A stretch of 64,000 nt of DNA from Hyphomonas sediminis (GTDB lineage: Bacteria > Pseudomonadota > Alphaproteobacteria > Caulobacterales > Hyphomonadaceae): assembly GCF_019679475.1 (NCBI RefSeq), contig NZ_JAIEZP010000001.1:1302001-1366000 (forward strand), read 5' to 3'. The notes beneath the pieces were generated by a model. The model was not told where the DNA came from. It saw only the letters and a list, made by a program, of their open reading frames with translations, and did not search any database. Below are positions 52,082-62,652 of the stretch, one piece after another; within the stretch, counting starts at the first letter, position 1, and each line of letters opens with the position of its first letter. The position numbers and the translations under genes are program-made.

Positions 52082-53050
52082 ATGTCATCGCGCCACCTTG
52101 TCGACCCGGAATTGCTGCCTTTCCTGGAATCGTTTCCGACGGTCAACATCACAGCTGAAATCCTGCCGGCAGCGCGCGAAGCCGGCAAGGCGGGCCTCGC
52201 CCTGTTGCCGCCCCTCCCGGAGAATATCGCGGTGGAGGAACGCTTCATTCCCGGCCCGGCAGGCAGCCCGGATGTGCGGGTGAAGCTCTATCGCAAGAAA
52301 GATGGCGCCAGCGGGGCGGCAAAGCCGGCGATCCTGCACCTGCATGGCGGGGGCTATATCTCCGGCAATCCTGAATTCATGGGGCCGCAATGCGCCCTCT
52401 GGGCAAACCTGTTCGATGTGGTGGTGGTTTCGCCCGCTTACAGGCTGGCGCCGGAAACGAGCTATCCGGGCAATGTCGAGGATGCATACGCGGCAACCGC
52501 CTGGATGAACCGGGAAGCAGAGGCGCTTGGCATCGATACGGGCCGCATTGCGGTGACAGGCGAGAGCGCAGGCGGGGGGCTTTCGGCAGCGCTGGCGCTG
52601 CTGGTGCGCGACCGGGGCGAATACCGCTTCTGCCACCAGCAGCTGATCTTCCCGATGCTGGATGATCGCACGGCGGTGCGCGCGGACCTTTCACCGATGT
52701 TCGGCGAGTTCGTCTGGACCAATGGCTCCAATCATTTTGGCTGGGCCTCGCTGCTTGGCCAGCCGCCGGGCAGCCCGGACGTTTCGCCCTACGCTGCCGC
52801 TGCGCGGGCCGAAACGCTGGCGGGCTTGCCGCCGACGTTTATTTCGACCGGCGCGCTTGATCTCTTCACGGAGGAAAACCTGGAATATGCCCGCCGCCTG
52901 ATGGCTGAGGGTGTTCCGGTGGAGCTGCATGTGTATCCGGGCGCGCCGCACGCCTATATGCGGGACATGTCCGCCCGCGTATCGCGTACCTATATGCGCG
53001 ACGCCCTCGCCGGAATGGCGAGGGGGCTGGGTGTTGCGTTCGAGGGGTAG
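52082..53050 (+). CDS. HSL-family alpha/beta hydrolase
   Basis: 322 aa. Complete motif set: oxyanion HGGGYISG, nucleophile GESAGGG, acid Asp in STGALDLFTEEN and His in PGAPHAYM. Carboxylesterase/lipase of the hormone-sensitive-lipase group; distinct from the paralogue at 25463, which has HMGGG. GGAGGAA precedes the start. Tail to tail with dps. Confidence 0.9.
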   Translation: MSSRHLVDPELLPFLESFPTVNITAEILPAAREAGKAGLALLPPLPENIAVEERFIPGPAGSPDVRVKLYRKKDGASGAAKPAILHLHGGGYISGNPEFMGPQCALWANLFDVVVVSPAYRLAPETSYPGNVEDAYAATAWMNREAEALGIDTGRIAVTGESAGGGLSAALALLVRDRGEYRFCHQQLIFPMLDDRTAVRADLSPMFGEFVWTNGSNHFGWASLLGQPPGSPDVSPYAAAARAETLAGLPPTFISTGALDLFTEENLEYARRLMAEGVPVELHVYPGAPHAYMRDMSARVSRTYMRDALAGMARGLGVAFEG

Positions 53051-53062
53051 GGCGCCGGCGCC

Positions 53063-53527
53063 TCAGACAGAGGCGCGCAGCATCCAGGCGGTTTTTTCGG
53101 CGATCTGCGCGCGCTGCGTGAACAGGTCGACCGAGACCGGATCGTCTGCCTCTTCGGCGATTGCGATGCCTTTCTTGGCGGCGCGGGCGACGGCCTCGTG
53201 ACCGGCAGCGAGGTTTTTCACCATCTCGTCCGCATCCGGCACGCCGTTGTCCGGCTTTATCGTGGCGCGTTCCATCATCTCGCCGGACGAGCCCGGCGCG
53301 AAATGGCCCAGCGCGCGGATACGTTCGGCCAGTTCATCGAGCGCGGTCCACAGTTCGGTATACTGCGTCATGAACATGGCGTGCAGCGAGTTGAAGCGCG
53401 GCCCGGTGACGTTCCAGTGATAGCCGTGCGTCTTCACATAGAGCGCGTAAGTTTCGCCCAGCAGATCCTTCAGGGCATCGGCAGAAGCCTTGCGGGCCTT
53501 GTCAGACATTCCAATGTCGATCGACAT
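53063..53527 (-). CDS. dps: Dps ferritin-like DNA-protection protein
   Basis: 154 aa four-helix bundle. Ferroxidase-site ligands at the dimer interface are visible in THGYHWNVTGPRFNSLHAMF and YTELWTALDELAERIRALG (His, His, Asp, Glu). Forms dodecamers that oxidise and store iron and protect DNA during starvation or peroxide stress. A hairpin CCCAAT-CGAT-ATTGGG lies in the 110-bp gap to the upstream aminotransferase gene. Divalent-metal or peroxide regulation not visible. Confidence 0.93.
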   Translation of the reverse strand: MSIDIGMSDKARKASADALKDLLGETYALYVKTHGYHWNVTGPRFNSLHAMFMTQYTELWTALDELAERIRALGHFAPGSSGEMMERATIKPDNGVPDADEMVKNLAAGHEAVARAAKKGIAIAEEADDPVSVDLFTQRAQIAEKTAWMLRASV

Positions 53528-53637
53528 TATCGTCTCCTTTTCAAACCAGATGGGGAACAGCCCCCGTTACCCAATCGATATTGGGTCCGGGGAACAGATT
53601 TCCAATTCGAAACTGCCTGAGCGGGTATTGGCTGTGT

Positions 53638-54918
<1,281 letters not shown>

Positions 54919-55100
54919 TCAAGGCGCTGATTTTGCAGGGGCGGGTAAGCCAAACCGGACTTCTTTTCGTTTCCTTGGCAAGATCGATAAAATTTCACCG
55001 GGTTTTTCGCGAGCTGCTAACCCAATTGGCCCAAAATGTGCACCGTTGCGGAGAAACCCTGCCCGATGCAGGCGGACTGTTCCGGAGCATAGCCACGCCA

Positions 55101-55385
55101 ATGGAAAAACTGACATTCGATCTCGATAGCTTTGTGAACCGCCTTCGCCACGCCCTGGCGGAGCTGACGGCACATGCTTCCGATTTTGTCGACGGGCTGA
55201 CCCTGGCTGAAAAGAGCCTGATGGGTGGCATGGGCGTGCTGATGTTGTTCTACCTGTTTGCGCCGGGCGGACGGGGCGAGGCTGCCGGGACGTCCAGTAG
55301 CCGGCAGTTCCTCGGACTGTTGATGCTGTTTCTGGCCGCAGGGGCCACGGGCGGCCTGATGATGGCCGGGCGGATTTCCTTCTGA
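55101..55385 (+). CDS. Small two-helix membrane protein, unknown
   Basis: 94 aa from ATG 55101. An amphipathic N-terminus (about 1-38), then two hydrophobic helices (about 40-53: [14 protein letters not shown]; 71-89: [18 protein letters not shown]) separated by a Gly/Ser-rich loop. Ribosome site weak. Upstream, 52 bp before uvrC, so possibly cotranscribed with it. No family recognised. Confidence 0.65.
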   Translation: MEKLTFDLDSFVNRLRHALAELTAHASDFVDGLTLAEKSLMGGMGVLMLFYLFAPGGRGEAAGTSSSRQFLGLLMLFLAAGATGGLMMAGRISF

Positions 55386-55437
55386 GGTGCAGCGGGCCCG
55401 CTTTGCGGGCGGCGCGGCCTGCATTATCTCTGCGACC

Positions 55438-57312
55438 ATGACCGACGCAGCCTCCGGCGCTGCCCCAACGCGTGGGGTGGACGTCATCCGCGATCATCTC
55501 AAGCACCTGCCGGCCAGGCCGGGCGTCTACCGTATGTTCGGTGAGGCGGGCGAGGTGCTGTATGTCGGCAAGGCGCGCGACCTCAAAGCGCGGGTGTCGA
55601 ACTATACGCGCATGGGCGGGCACACCCAGCGGATTGCGCGGATGATCTCGATGACGCGCTCGATGGAGTTCGTCGTCACCGAGAGCGAGACCGAGGCGCT
55701 GCTGCTGGAAGCCAGCCTCGTCAAATCATTGAAGCCCCGCTTCAACGTGCTGCTGCGCGACGACAAGTCGTTTCCCTATATCCTGATCCGCCGGAACCAT
55801 GAGGCGCCGCAGATCAAGAAGTATCGCGGCAGCAAACAGGATGAGGGCGACTATTTCGGCCCGTTCGCCAGCGCCGGCGCGGTGATGCAGACGCTGGACA
55901 CGTTGCAGAAAGCCTTCCTGCTGCGCACCTGCGAGGACAGCGTGTATTCCGCGCGGACGCGGCCCTGCATGCTGCACCAGATCAAGCGCTGCGCGGCGCC
56001 CTGCGTCGGCCTGGTATCGAGAGAGGATTACACCGCGCTGGCTGACCAGGCGGCCGACTTCCTGCGCGGGAAGGGGGCTGACCTTCAGAAGCGGCTGGCC
56101 GCTGACATGGAAGCAGCCTCCGAAGCGATGGAATTCGAGACCGCCGCGCGCCTGCGCGACCGAATCCGCGCGCTGGCGCATGTGCGCGCCACGCAGGACG
56201 TGAACCCTGACGGCATCGAAGAGGCAGACGTATTCGCTATCGCCATGGATGGCGGGGTTTCCTGTGTGCAGGTGTTTTTCATCCGGGCCGGGCAGAATTG
56301 GGGGGCGACGGCGCATTTCCCCCGGCATGAGCGCGACCAGTCTGTTGAGGAAGTGCTCGCCGCGTTTCTTGTCCAGTTTTACGACAAGCGGCCGCCACCC
56401 AGGCTGATCCTCGTGAATGAATTGCCCGAACAGGCGGACCTGATCGAAGAGGCGCTGGCGCTGAAGGCTGGCCGCAAGATCGAGCTGCGCCGGCCTGAGC
56501 GCGGCGCCAAGCGAGACCTGCTGACCCAGGCCGAGCGCAATGCGGGCGAAGCGCTTTCGCGCAAGCTGGCAGATTCGGCGAGCCAGGAGCGGCTGCTGAG
56601 CGAAGTGCAGAAGGTGTTTGAACTTCCGTCCGTACCCGACCGGATTGAAGTGTACGACAACTCCCACATCCAGGGCACCAATGCCGTTGGCGGAATGGTG
56701 GTGGCCGGGCCGGAAGGGTTCCAAAAGCAGGCGTATCGCAAGTTCAACATCAAGGACGCAGACCTCACGCCGGGCGACGATTACGGCATGATGCGTGAGG
56801 TGATGCGGCGGCGGTTTGCGCGGGCGCTGAAGGAGAAGGAGGCGGGCAATGTCTCCGACTGGCCAGATCTTGTTCTGATCGATGGCGGTTTGGGCCAGTT
56901 GAGCGCGACGCTGGAAACGCTGGCGGAGCTTGGTTTGACCCCGGAGGATGTGACGCTGGTCTCCATCGCCAAAGGCGTTGACCGAAATGCCGGGCGCGAG
57001 CAGTTTTTTCGGCCGGGCAGGGCGCCGTTCAAGCTGCCGGAGAATGCGCCGGTGCTCTACTATCTGCAGCGCCTGCGCGATGAGGCTCACCGCTGGGCCA
57101 TCGGCGCACACCGCCAGAAACGTGCGGCAGAAGCGGCGCGTTCACCGCTTGATGAAATCGAGGGTATCGGCCCGGCACGGAAGAAGGCGCTGTTGCACCA
57201 TTTCGGATCGGCCCGCGGCGTGTCGCGCGCGAAGGTGGCCGACCTTATGGAGGTCGAGGGCGTCAACGAAGCATTGGCGCAGCGGATCTACGGCCATTTC
57301 AACGGCGGGTGA
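55438..57312 (+). CDS. uvrC: Excinuclease ABC subunit C
   Basis: 624 aa from ATG 55438. GIY-YIG nuclease at the N-terminus ([25 protein letters not shown]), Cys-containing [27 protein letters not shown] segment ([16 protein letters not shown]), RNase H-like second nuclease ([28 protein letters not shown]) and a C-terminal helix-hairpin-helix ([18 protein letters not shown]). Makes the dual incisions of nucleotide excision repair with UvrA and UvrB. Confidence 0.97.
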   Translation: MTDAASGAAPTRGVDVIRDHLKHLPARPGVYRMFGEAGEVLYVGKARDLKARVSNYTRMGGHTQRIARMISMTRSMEFVVTESETEALLLEASLVKSLKPRFNVLLRDDKSFPYILIRRNHEAPQIKKYRGSKQDEGDYFGPFASAGAVMQTLDTLQKAFLLRTCEDSVYSARTRPCMLHQIKRCAAPCVGLVSREDYTALADQAADFLRGKGADLQKRLAADMEAASEAMEFETAARLRDRIRALAHVRATQDVNPDGIEEADVFAIAMDGGVSCVQVFFIRAGQNWGATAHFPRHERDQSVEEVLAAFLVQFYDKRPPPRLILVNELPEQADLIEEALALKAGRKIELRRPERGAKRDLLTQAERNAGEALSRKLADSASQERLLSEVQKVFELPSVPDRIEVYDNSHIQGTNAVGGMVVAGPEGFQKQAYRKFNIKDADLTPGDDYGMMREVMRRRFARALKEKEAGNVSDWPDLVLIDGGLGQLSATLETLAELGLTPEDVTLVSIAKGVDRNAGREQFFRPGRAPFKLPENAPVLYYLQRLRDEAHRWAIGAHRQKRAAEAARSPLDEIEGIGPARKKALLHHFGSARGVSRAKVADLMEVEGVNEALAQRIYGHFNGG

Positions 57313-57318
57313 CGCGGG

Positions 57319-57930
57319 TCAGCCCGCCATCCGGGCGCTGCGCGCAGCGAGGCCCGCAAGATAGCTTTCGATCAGAAGAACAAGTTCGTCTTCCAGCGCT
57401 TTGGGGTCGAGTTCCAGTTCCGGCTCTGCAGCGGACGCTCTCAAAAGGCAGACGACAGCGTGGGTGAGTACGAAAGCGGACTCCCGACCCAGCGCAAAGC
57501 TCAGCTCACTTCGGTCACTGATCGAGCTCATAAAAGCAATGTGATGCTGGCTGAGAACACTTTCGCCGCGTGCCTTGAACAGCGCGTCCATCAGCACGAT
57601 GCGGGTTTCCGGCGAGCCTTCGATGCCCGACATGATCGCCTGGATGATGGTGCGGATGCTGTCCTGTTCGGGGGAGGCGAGCACGATCTCGGTCACTTTC
57701 TGTCGCACCGCTTCGGCCTGACGCTCGCCCATCGCGGCGAGGATGTCGTCCCGATCCTCGAAGTATTGATACAGCGTGCCGATGCTGACGCCGGCTCGTT
57801 CTGCAATCCGGTTCGTGGTCAATTTGGTGGCGCCCTCAGCTTCTAAAAGCTGAAACGTCGCGGCCAGAATGGCATCTACCGTCGCCTGCGCACGCGCCTG
57901 CTTCGGATTTCTCCTAGGTTTATCAGTCAT
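57319..57930 (-). CDS. TetR-family regulator
   Basis: 203 aa. HTH TTNRIAERAGVSIGTLYQYF (about 40-59) after a basic N-terminus; helical ligand domain. Divergent from the MpaB/DUF2236 oxygenase with 102 bp between starts, so it probably represses that gene. The gap holds an AGTATTACT palindromic core (about 57988) as a possible half of the operator. Confidence 0.9.
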   Translation of the reverse strand: MTDKPRRNPKQARAQATVDAILAATFQLLEAEGATKLTTNRIAERAGVSIGTLYQYFEDRDDILAAMGERQAEAVRQKVTEIVLASPEQDSIRTIIQAIMSGIEGSPETRIVLMDALFKARGESVLSQHHIAFMSSISDRSELSFALGRESAFVLTHAVVCLLRASAAEPELELDPKALEDELVLLIESYLAGLAARSARMAG

Positions 57931-58032
57931 TTATGTCCCCCGACTTCCCAAATCCCGGCTTTTTGTCCGATGCGAGTGGAAAATCTGAGTATTACTTACA
58001 TTATTTTTGGCAGGCAGCCAAGGACCGTTTAG

Positions 58033-59361
58033 ATGACCGCTTCGCTAGAACATGTGCACCAGCGAGTTGAACACCAGAAGACGGCTCTTCCCGTAATGTA
58101 TGGCGCAGTGGACTTCTCGGCGAGTCCTGAGCGCTACACAGACGATGTTTCTGTAAGCTCCATGGCAGCGTATGCCGACAAATTCCCGGCGCCACCGGCG
58201 GATATGGTGGCGCGCGTCAAAGCCTATACGATGCTGGGGGATGTGACGGCCGACGCCTATGCGATGCTGATGCCTAAGTTTGGCTTTCGGCGGCTGGTGA
58301 CCATGCTGCAAACGGCCTGCGACAAGGGCCTTGAGGCCGTGCCGGATGCACCGCCCGAACTGGTGGCGCTGATCCGCGAGATGGAAGTGAAGCCGGCCTG
58401 GCTGGACATGGATCTTGTGCGCAAGGGTGCGAAGGCGAACCGGTTGCCGATGGCCCTGTTTGCGCCCTGGACCATTCGCGGGGCGTTCCTGGCGACCTTC
58501 ATGAACAAGTATACCGCGTTGCCGATGGCGCTGACGGGCACGCTCTCCAACACGACAGCGGCCAAGCGCGTGAATGAAACGGCGACGTTCTTCACCGTGA
58601 CTACGCTGCCGAATGCGCTGGAGCCGCGCGGGGAAGGCTTCAAGGCGGCGGCGATGGTGCGCCTGATGCATTCCATGGTGCGCTTCAATGTGCTGCGCGC
58701 CGGCAATGCCTGGGACAAGTCCGTCTACGGTATTCCGATCCCGCAGGTGGACCAGATGCCGGCGGGCCTGATTGATGTGTTCTTGCTGGCCTTCAAGATG
58801 GTGGGGCAAGGACGTACGGAGTTTACCGCCGAGGAGCGCGCCCGCGTCGAGTTCAGCCGCTATCGCTGCTACCTTCTGGGGCTGCCCGAAGACCTGCTGA
58901 TGGATACGCCGCAGGGCATTATCGACATGATGAACGCCCGCAGCGCGTCGATCCGTTCCGGCTTTGATGATGCAACCTGCGGGGAGCTAGTGCGCGCGAC
59001 GATGGCGGCTTACCTGCCGCCGGAACGTTCGCTGGTCAGCCGTGTTCGCAACTCACTGGAGCGGCGCGTCGGCCGGATCGTGCTGGTGCAGCGCTTCCTG
59101 GGGGGCAATGCCGCAGCGGCGCGGGACATGGGCGTGCCGGTCGGGCTGGCCGACTATCTGACAGCGGGTATCATCCTGCCGGCCATCGGGCTCAAGATGG
59201 CGCTCTATGGCCTGGCCGACAAAGTGCCGGGCCTGCGGGAGATGGCGGACCGGCGGCTGGTGGCGAAGATCCACCGTTTGCTGAAACGCTATGGCCACGC
59301 CGAATTTACGACGGATGCGGAACAGTATCGCCCAGCCGTTCCGGCAGCGGCGGGCCATTAA
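58033..59361 (+). CDS. MpaB-like oxygenase (DUF2236)
   Basis: 442 aa. Contains the DUF2236/ER-bound-oxygenase pattern: GTLSNTTAAKRVNETATFF, then VRLMHSMVRFNVL with the conserved haem-coordinating His candidate, and YRCYLLGLPEDLL. Related to rubber oxygenase (latex-clearing protein) and fungal MpaB, which cleave C-C double bonds in isoprenoids. Substrate here unknown; the divergent TetR gene suggests induction by a ligand. Confidence 0.8.
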   Translation: MTASLEHVHQRVEHQKTALPVMYGAVDFSASPERYTDDVSVSSMAAYADKFPAPPADMVARVKAYTMLGDVTADAYAMLMPKFGFRRLVTMLQTACDKGLEAVPDAPPELVALIREMEVKPAWLDMDLVRKGAKANRLPMALFAPWTIRGAFLATFMNKYTALPMALTGTLSNTTAAKRVNETATFFTVTTLPNALEPRGEGFKAAAMVRLMHSMVRFNVLRAGNAWDKSVYGIPIPQVDQMPAGLIDVFLLAFKMVGQGRTEFTAEERARVEFSRYRCYLLGLPEDLLMDTPQGIIDMMNARSASIRSGFDDATCGELVRATMAAYLPPERSLVSRVRNSLERRVGRIVLVQRFLGGNAAAARDMGVPVGLADYLTAGIILPAIGLKMALYGLADKVPGLREMADRRLVAKIHRLLKRYGHAEFTTDAEQYRPAVPAAAGH

Positions 59362-59376
59362 GGCGCGCTGTCGCGG

Positions 59377-60111
59377 CTAGCTCGCGGGGCGGCCGATCAT
59401 GGCGAACCAGTCCGAGAAGGCCTGAAAGGTTTCGTTCGAGGCGACCGGCGTCATGGTGACGTGCATGATGAGGTAATAGGCGAGCAGCACCGGCATGGGC
59501 CAGCGGACCCTGCCGGTGCGCCATTCCACGAGAATGAAGATGGCGCAGACGGCTTCCAGGAAGACCAGCGAGACATAGAGGCTGGCGCTGAAATTCGGCA
59601 CGAGCGTTGGCAGCAAGTTGACGAAGAGGCGTTCGAGGGCAGCTTCCAACGGGATCAGCGCGCTGGCGACCAGGGCGGAGACATGGAGGCGAATGTCGCG
59701 GGCGCGGGCGGCGAGGGTGGCGCTGGCGACATAGACAGTGAAGAGCGCCATGCCGGTCAGGTCCAGCCACACGAACTTCACGTCCAGCAGGCGGAAGCTC
59801 GACAGGTTGGCGTAGGCCATCATCTGCACGACGTAGAGCCCGCTGGCGACGACCACAGCGGCCAGCACAAGCGAAGCGTATCCGAGCTGGCGATGCAGAG
59901 CGCGGCGGCCGGTTCGCATCAGGGCATATTGGAGCAGGGGCAGCGCCATCCAGAGCGTCGCCGACCAGCCATGGATGTGATGGGGCAAGGGCGTTTCGTG
60001 GAGGATGGCGAAGAAGCTCGGCCAGAAGCCGGCGACAGCCAGCACAAGCGCGGCCGCAAAGACCGGCCAGGGATGCCGGAGCGCCCTGCGGAACAGTTGA
60101 CCTGCAGACAT
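59377..60111 (-). CDS. Multi-pass membrane protein, unknown (about seven helices)
   Basis: 244 aa from ATG 60111 (GGGGGAG ribosome site); an in-frame ATG at 60138 is less likely. Hydrophobic helices throughout, with conserved-looking HHIHGWSATLWMALPLLQY and HRQLGYASLVLAAVVVASG, reminiscent of cytochrome b561-type or DUF2306-like membrane proteins with several His. Not firmly assigned. Tail to tail with the MpaB gene. Confidence 0.7.
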   Translation of the reverse strand: MSAGQLFRRALRHPWPVFAAALVLAVAGFWPSFFAILHETPLPHHIHGWSATLWMALPLLQYALMRTGRRALHRQLGYASLVLAAVVVASGLYVVQMMAYANLSSFRLLDVKFVWLDLTGMALFTVYVASATLAARARDIRLHVSALVASALIPLEAALERLFVNLLPTLVPNFSASLYVSLVFLEAVCAIFILVEWRTGRVRWPMPVLLAYYLIMHVTMTPVASNETFQAFSDWFAMIGRPAS

Positions 60112-60199
60112 GTCGCCACTCCCCCGAGCCAGCCTCACAGAACACTGCCAAAGGGTGTGGAGGACGTCCAGCAGATTGGCGGGCCTGCGAAAAACGAGG

Positions 60200-60228
60200 T
60201 TACAATCGGGCGGCCCATCGCCTATATA
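60200..60228 (+). promoter_or_regulatory. Sigma-70-type promoter of the tmRNA gene
   Basis: -35 TTACAA (60200-60205), 17-bp spacer, -10 TATATA (60223-60228). Predicted start about 60235, just before the acceptor piece. The clean hexamers and spacing fit a strong constitutive RNA promoter. Confidence 0.75.
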
Positions 60229-60234
60229 GGTCCT

Positions 60235-60548
60235 GTCTTCGGACTATGGCGATAAACGCGCGTGTAATAAGCGGCTCGGACCCGGGGGCGGTACCCGGCG
60301 GCTCCACCAAAAGCGGATCTGGAATGGTCCGTTTCTGACGGGGCCGAAACAGTGTCGACGGACGTGTAAAGACGAGGCTTTCGCTCGCTTGGGCTGCGTT
60401 AGAAGCCCAAAAGCAAATAGTTGCAAACGACAACTTTGCTGAAGGCGAACTGATGGCTGCGTAAGCGGCCGGATGTTTTCCGACTTTAACTCCTAGGGCT
60501 TCAGACCCCTAGGCGGGGCCCGGTGGCGCCTGGCAACAGAAGCCACCA
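60235..60548 (+). ncRNA. ssrA: tmRNA, circularly permuted two-piece form
   Basis: Acceptor piece first: T-arm CCGGG-GGCGGTA-CCCGG (60282-60298), then acceptor strand CGGCTCC and ACCA end at 60309. After a spacer of about 30 bp the coding piece starts GGGGCCG (60340-60346), which pairs with CGGCTCC (7 bp, one G-U). The tag frame runs from GCA at 60423 to TAA at 60464: ANDNFAEGELMAA, ending in AA as required for proteolysis. Hairpins/pseudoknot elements follow (CCTAGGG / CCCTAGG; GGTGGC / GCCACC, to 60547). Rescues stalled ribosomes. The outer ends are approximate. Confidence 0.92.
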
Positions 60549-60583
60549 CCTTATCCCTCAAATTCAGATTGCCTCCGCGCCGC

Positions 60584-61804
60584 TCAGGGCTTGTCGAGCG
60601 CGGTGTCCCAGTGTTCCGGGCGAAGGCCCATGCCGACGGCGCGCGCGGGCAGGCGGCGCAGGAGGGGGAACCAGCTGAAGAGGCGCAGGAGGATCGGCGG
60701 ATGGATTGTTGTCTTCGCTGTGAGCGCCGGGATGAGCACCATATTGTGGGCGAGCACCTGGGCAGACTGCGTCATCCGCGCAGGCCATTCGCGGCGTTTC
60801 TGGACAGCGGCAAGATCCTCCGTGGTCAGCCGGTTTTCCCGCAATGCCGGGCCGAGGATGCGCGCAGCCGCGATCGCGTCCTGAACCGCGAGGTTCACGC
60901 CGACGCCGCCGACGGGCGACATGGCGTGGGCAGCGTCTCCGATGAACAGGAGACCATCTTTCCACCAGCGCTCCAGCCGGTTCACCTGAACGGAGAGGAG
61001 TTTGACCTTGTCCCAGCTGTCGATTTCGCCGGTTGCGTCGGCCAGATCGGGCGCCATGCGGGTGATGCGTGCCCGGAATGCTTCGAGCCCGGCAGCGCGG
61101 ATGGCTTCATCGGCGCCTTTGGGAAAAGGCAGGGCGCATTGCCAGTAATCGCCGCGATTGATCATCACGAGCAGGCCATCGGAGGACACGCGCCCGAGGG
61201 ATTCGGTTTCGGCGCCGCGGCTGCGCGGCAGACGGAACCAGAAGACATCGATCGGGGCGCCGATATCTTTCACGGGCAGGCCGCTTTGCGCGCGCAGGAC
61301 GGAGCTGCGCCCGTCGGCAGCGACAGTCAGCTTTGCCTTGATCTGAACCGGGCCGTCTGGCGTTTTCGCGATGACGCCGGTGACGCGGCCGGGGCCATCG
61401 ATGTATTTCGTCGCCTCGGCCGACATCATCAGATGGAAAGGCGGGAACTTCCGGCCTTCGTCCGCGAGATGGTCCAGAAAGTCCCATTGCGGCATCATGG
61501 CCACAAAGGGCGCGGCAACCGGCAGGTGGCGAAAGTCTGCCAGCGGAAACGGCTTTCCTTCGATGACGAGGCCGAGTGTCTCGGTCTTCTGGAAGGGGCG
61601 CTCCAGGAAGGTATCGAGCAGATCCATTTCATGGAACGCCTGAAGCGTGGAGGGGTGGACCGTGTCGCCCCGGAAATCCCGGAAAAAATCTGCGTGCTTT
61701 TCAAGGATGATCACATCGACGCCCTGCCGCGCGAGCAGATAGCCCAGCATCACGCCTGCCGGGCCACCGCCGGCGATGCAGCAATCAGTTTCAAGTTCAC
61801 GCAT
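60584..61804 (-). CDS. FAD-dependent aromatic-ring/PHBH-type monooxygenase
   Basis: 406 aa. FAD motif CIAGGGPAGVMLGYLLARQG (11-30), DG-containing VAADGRSSVLR and the second FAD motif GDAAHAMSPVGGVGVNLAVQDA. Belongs to the p-hydroxybenzoate hydroxylase/UbiH superfamily; typical substrates are phenols or quinone precursors. No partner gene fixes the substrate. Downstream of GST on the same strand. Confidence 0.88.
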   Translation of the reverse strand: MRELETDCCIAGGGPAGVMLGYLLARQGVDVIILEKHADFFRDFRGDTVHPSTLQAFHEMDLLDTFLERPFQKTETLGLVIEGKPFPLADFRHLPVAAPFVAMMPQWDFLDHLADEGRKFPPFHLMMSAEATKYIDGPGRVTGVIAKTPDGPVQIKAKLTVAADGRSSVLRAQSGLPVKDIGAPIDVFWFRLPRSRGAETESLGRVSSDGLLVMINRGDYWQCALPFPKGADEAIRAAGLEAFRARITRMAPDLADATGEIDSWDKVKLLSVQVNRLERWWKDGLLFIGDAAHAMSPVGGVGVNLAVQDAIAAARILGPALRENRLTTEDLAAVQKRREWPARMTQSAQVLAHNMVLIPALTAKTTIHPPILLRLFSWFPLLRRLPARAVGMGLRPEHWDTALDKP

Positions 61805-61870
61805 GGGCGCTCCCTTTCCTCGGCCTGAAGAGTGATCTCATCAGGCAGAGGGGGCAAGGGGCTGGCCGGA

Positions 61871-62542
61871 TCAGAGAAGGATGGTGCCTTTGCCGTCCTT
61901 CTCCATGGCGCGGAGGTAGGAGGGGTGTTCGCGCATTTGCTTCAGGAAGCGGTAGGCGTTGGGATAGGTCCTCTCGTCCATGCCGCCACGATGGACGCAG
62001 AGTTCCATGGAATAGCCCATCACCATGTCGGCTGCGGTGAGCTGGTCACCGGCAAACCAAGTCGACTCGCCGAGGGCCTTTTCGATTTCGCGGAAGAGGG
62101 CAGCCAGGCGCGGGCCGAAGAAGGCCTTGTCCAGCGCGGCGACGAGGGATTTTGCAATCGGCCGGGCGAAGAATGGCGCGCGCGTGGTCAGCGCCATCAT
62201 GACGAACTTGTTGGTCAGCAGCGGCTGGAGGCTGCCTTGCGAGGTGTGGAACCAGAAGAGGTATTTCGCGCGCATCGGCGTGCCTGGTGCAGGGCGCAGG
62301 CGGCCGTCATCATGCTTGTCGCAGATATAGTCGATGATGGCATTCGTCTCGGCGAGAACCAGATCGCCATCGGTGATCACGGGCGCGGTGCCGAGCGGCG
62401 AGATGGCCTTGTAGGCAGCCGGCGCAAGGCGGGTCTGGGGATCACGGTCGTAGAGCTTGATCTCATACGGAACGCCCAATTCCTCCAGCAGCCAGAGAAT
62501 GCGGATGGATTGGGACTTTTCGAGATGGTGAAGCGTGATCAT
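61871..62542 (-). CDS. Glutathione S-transferase
   Basis: 223 aa from ATG 62542 (GGAGGAA ribosome site; an in-frame start at 62596 rejected). Thioredoxin-like N-domain with EKSQSIRILWLLEELGVPY and the gamma-glutamyl site PLGTAPVI...LAETNAI (Glu-Thr), then an all-helical C-domain with FAGDQLTAADMVMGY. Conjugates glutathione to electrophiles or isomerises them. 66 bp upstream of the FAD monooxygenase on the same strand, possibly one transcript for aromatic or xenobiotic handling. Confidence 0.9.
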   Translation of the reverse strand: MITLHHLEKSQSIRILWLLEELGVPYEIKLYDRDPQTRLAPAAYKAISPLGTAPVITDGDLVLAETNAIIDYICDKHDDGRLRPAPGTPMRAKYLFWFHTSQGSLQPLLTNKFVMMALTTRAPFFARPIAKSLVAALDKAFFGPRLAALFREIEKALGESTWFAGDQLTAADMVMGYSMELCVHRGGMDERTYPNAYRFLKQMREHPSYLRAMEKDGKGTILL

Positions 62543-62652
62543 GGGGTTCCTCCGGCCGGTTTGCGCCAACGTAACAGCTAGTGCGCAAAGGCGCACCGGC
62601 CAGAGGACAATGGATAATTCAGGCGCCCGGCCCCCGAAGGAGCTGGGCGGGA

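Noticed and set aside
60200..60433. Short minus-strand reading frame over the tmRNA gene
   Set aside because: The plus strand shows promoter, CCA-ended acceptor arm, and tag; the frame has no ribosome site or family.
60549..60583. Integration site (att) next to tmRNA
   Set aside because: tmRNA genes often host integrases, but no integrase, no duplicated tmRNA 3' end and no foreign-looking DNA adjoin.
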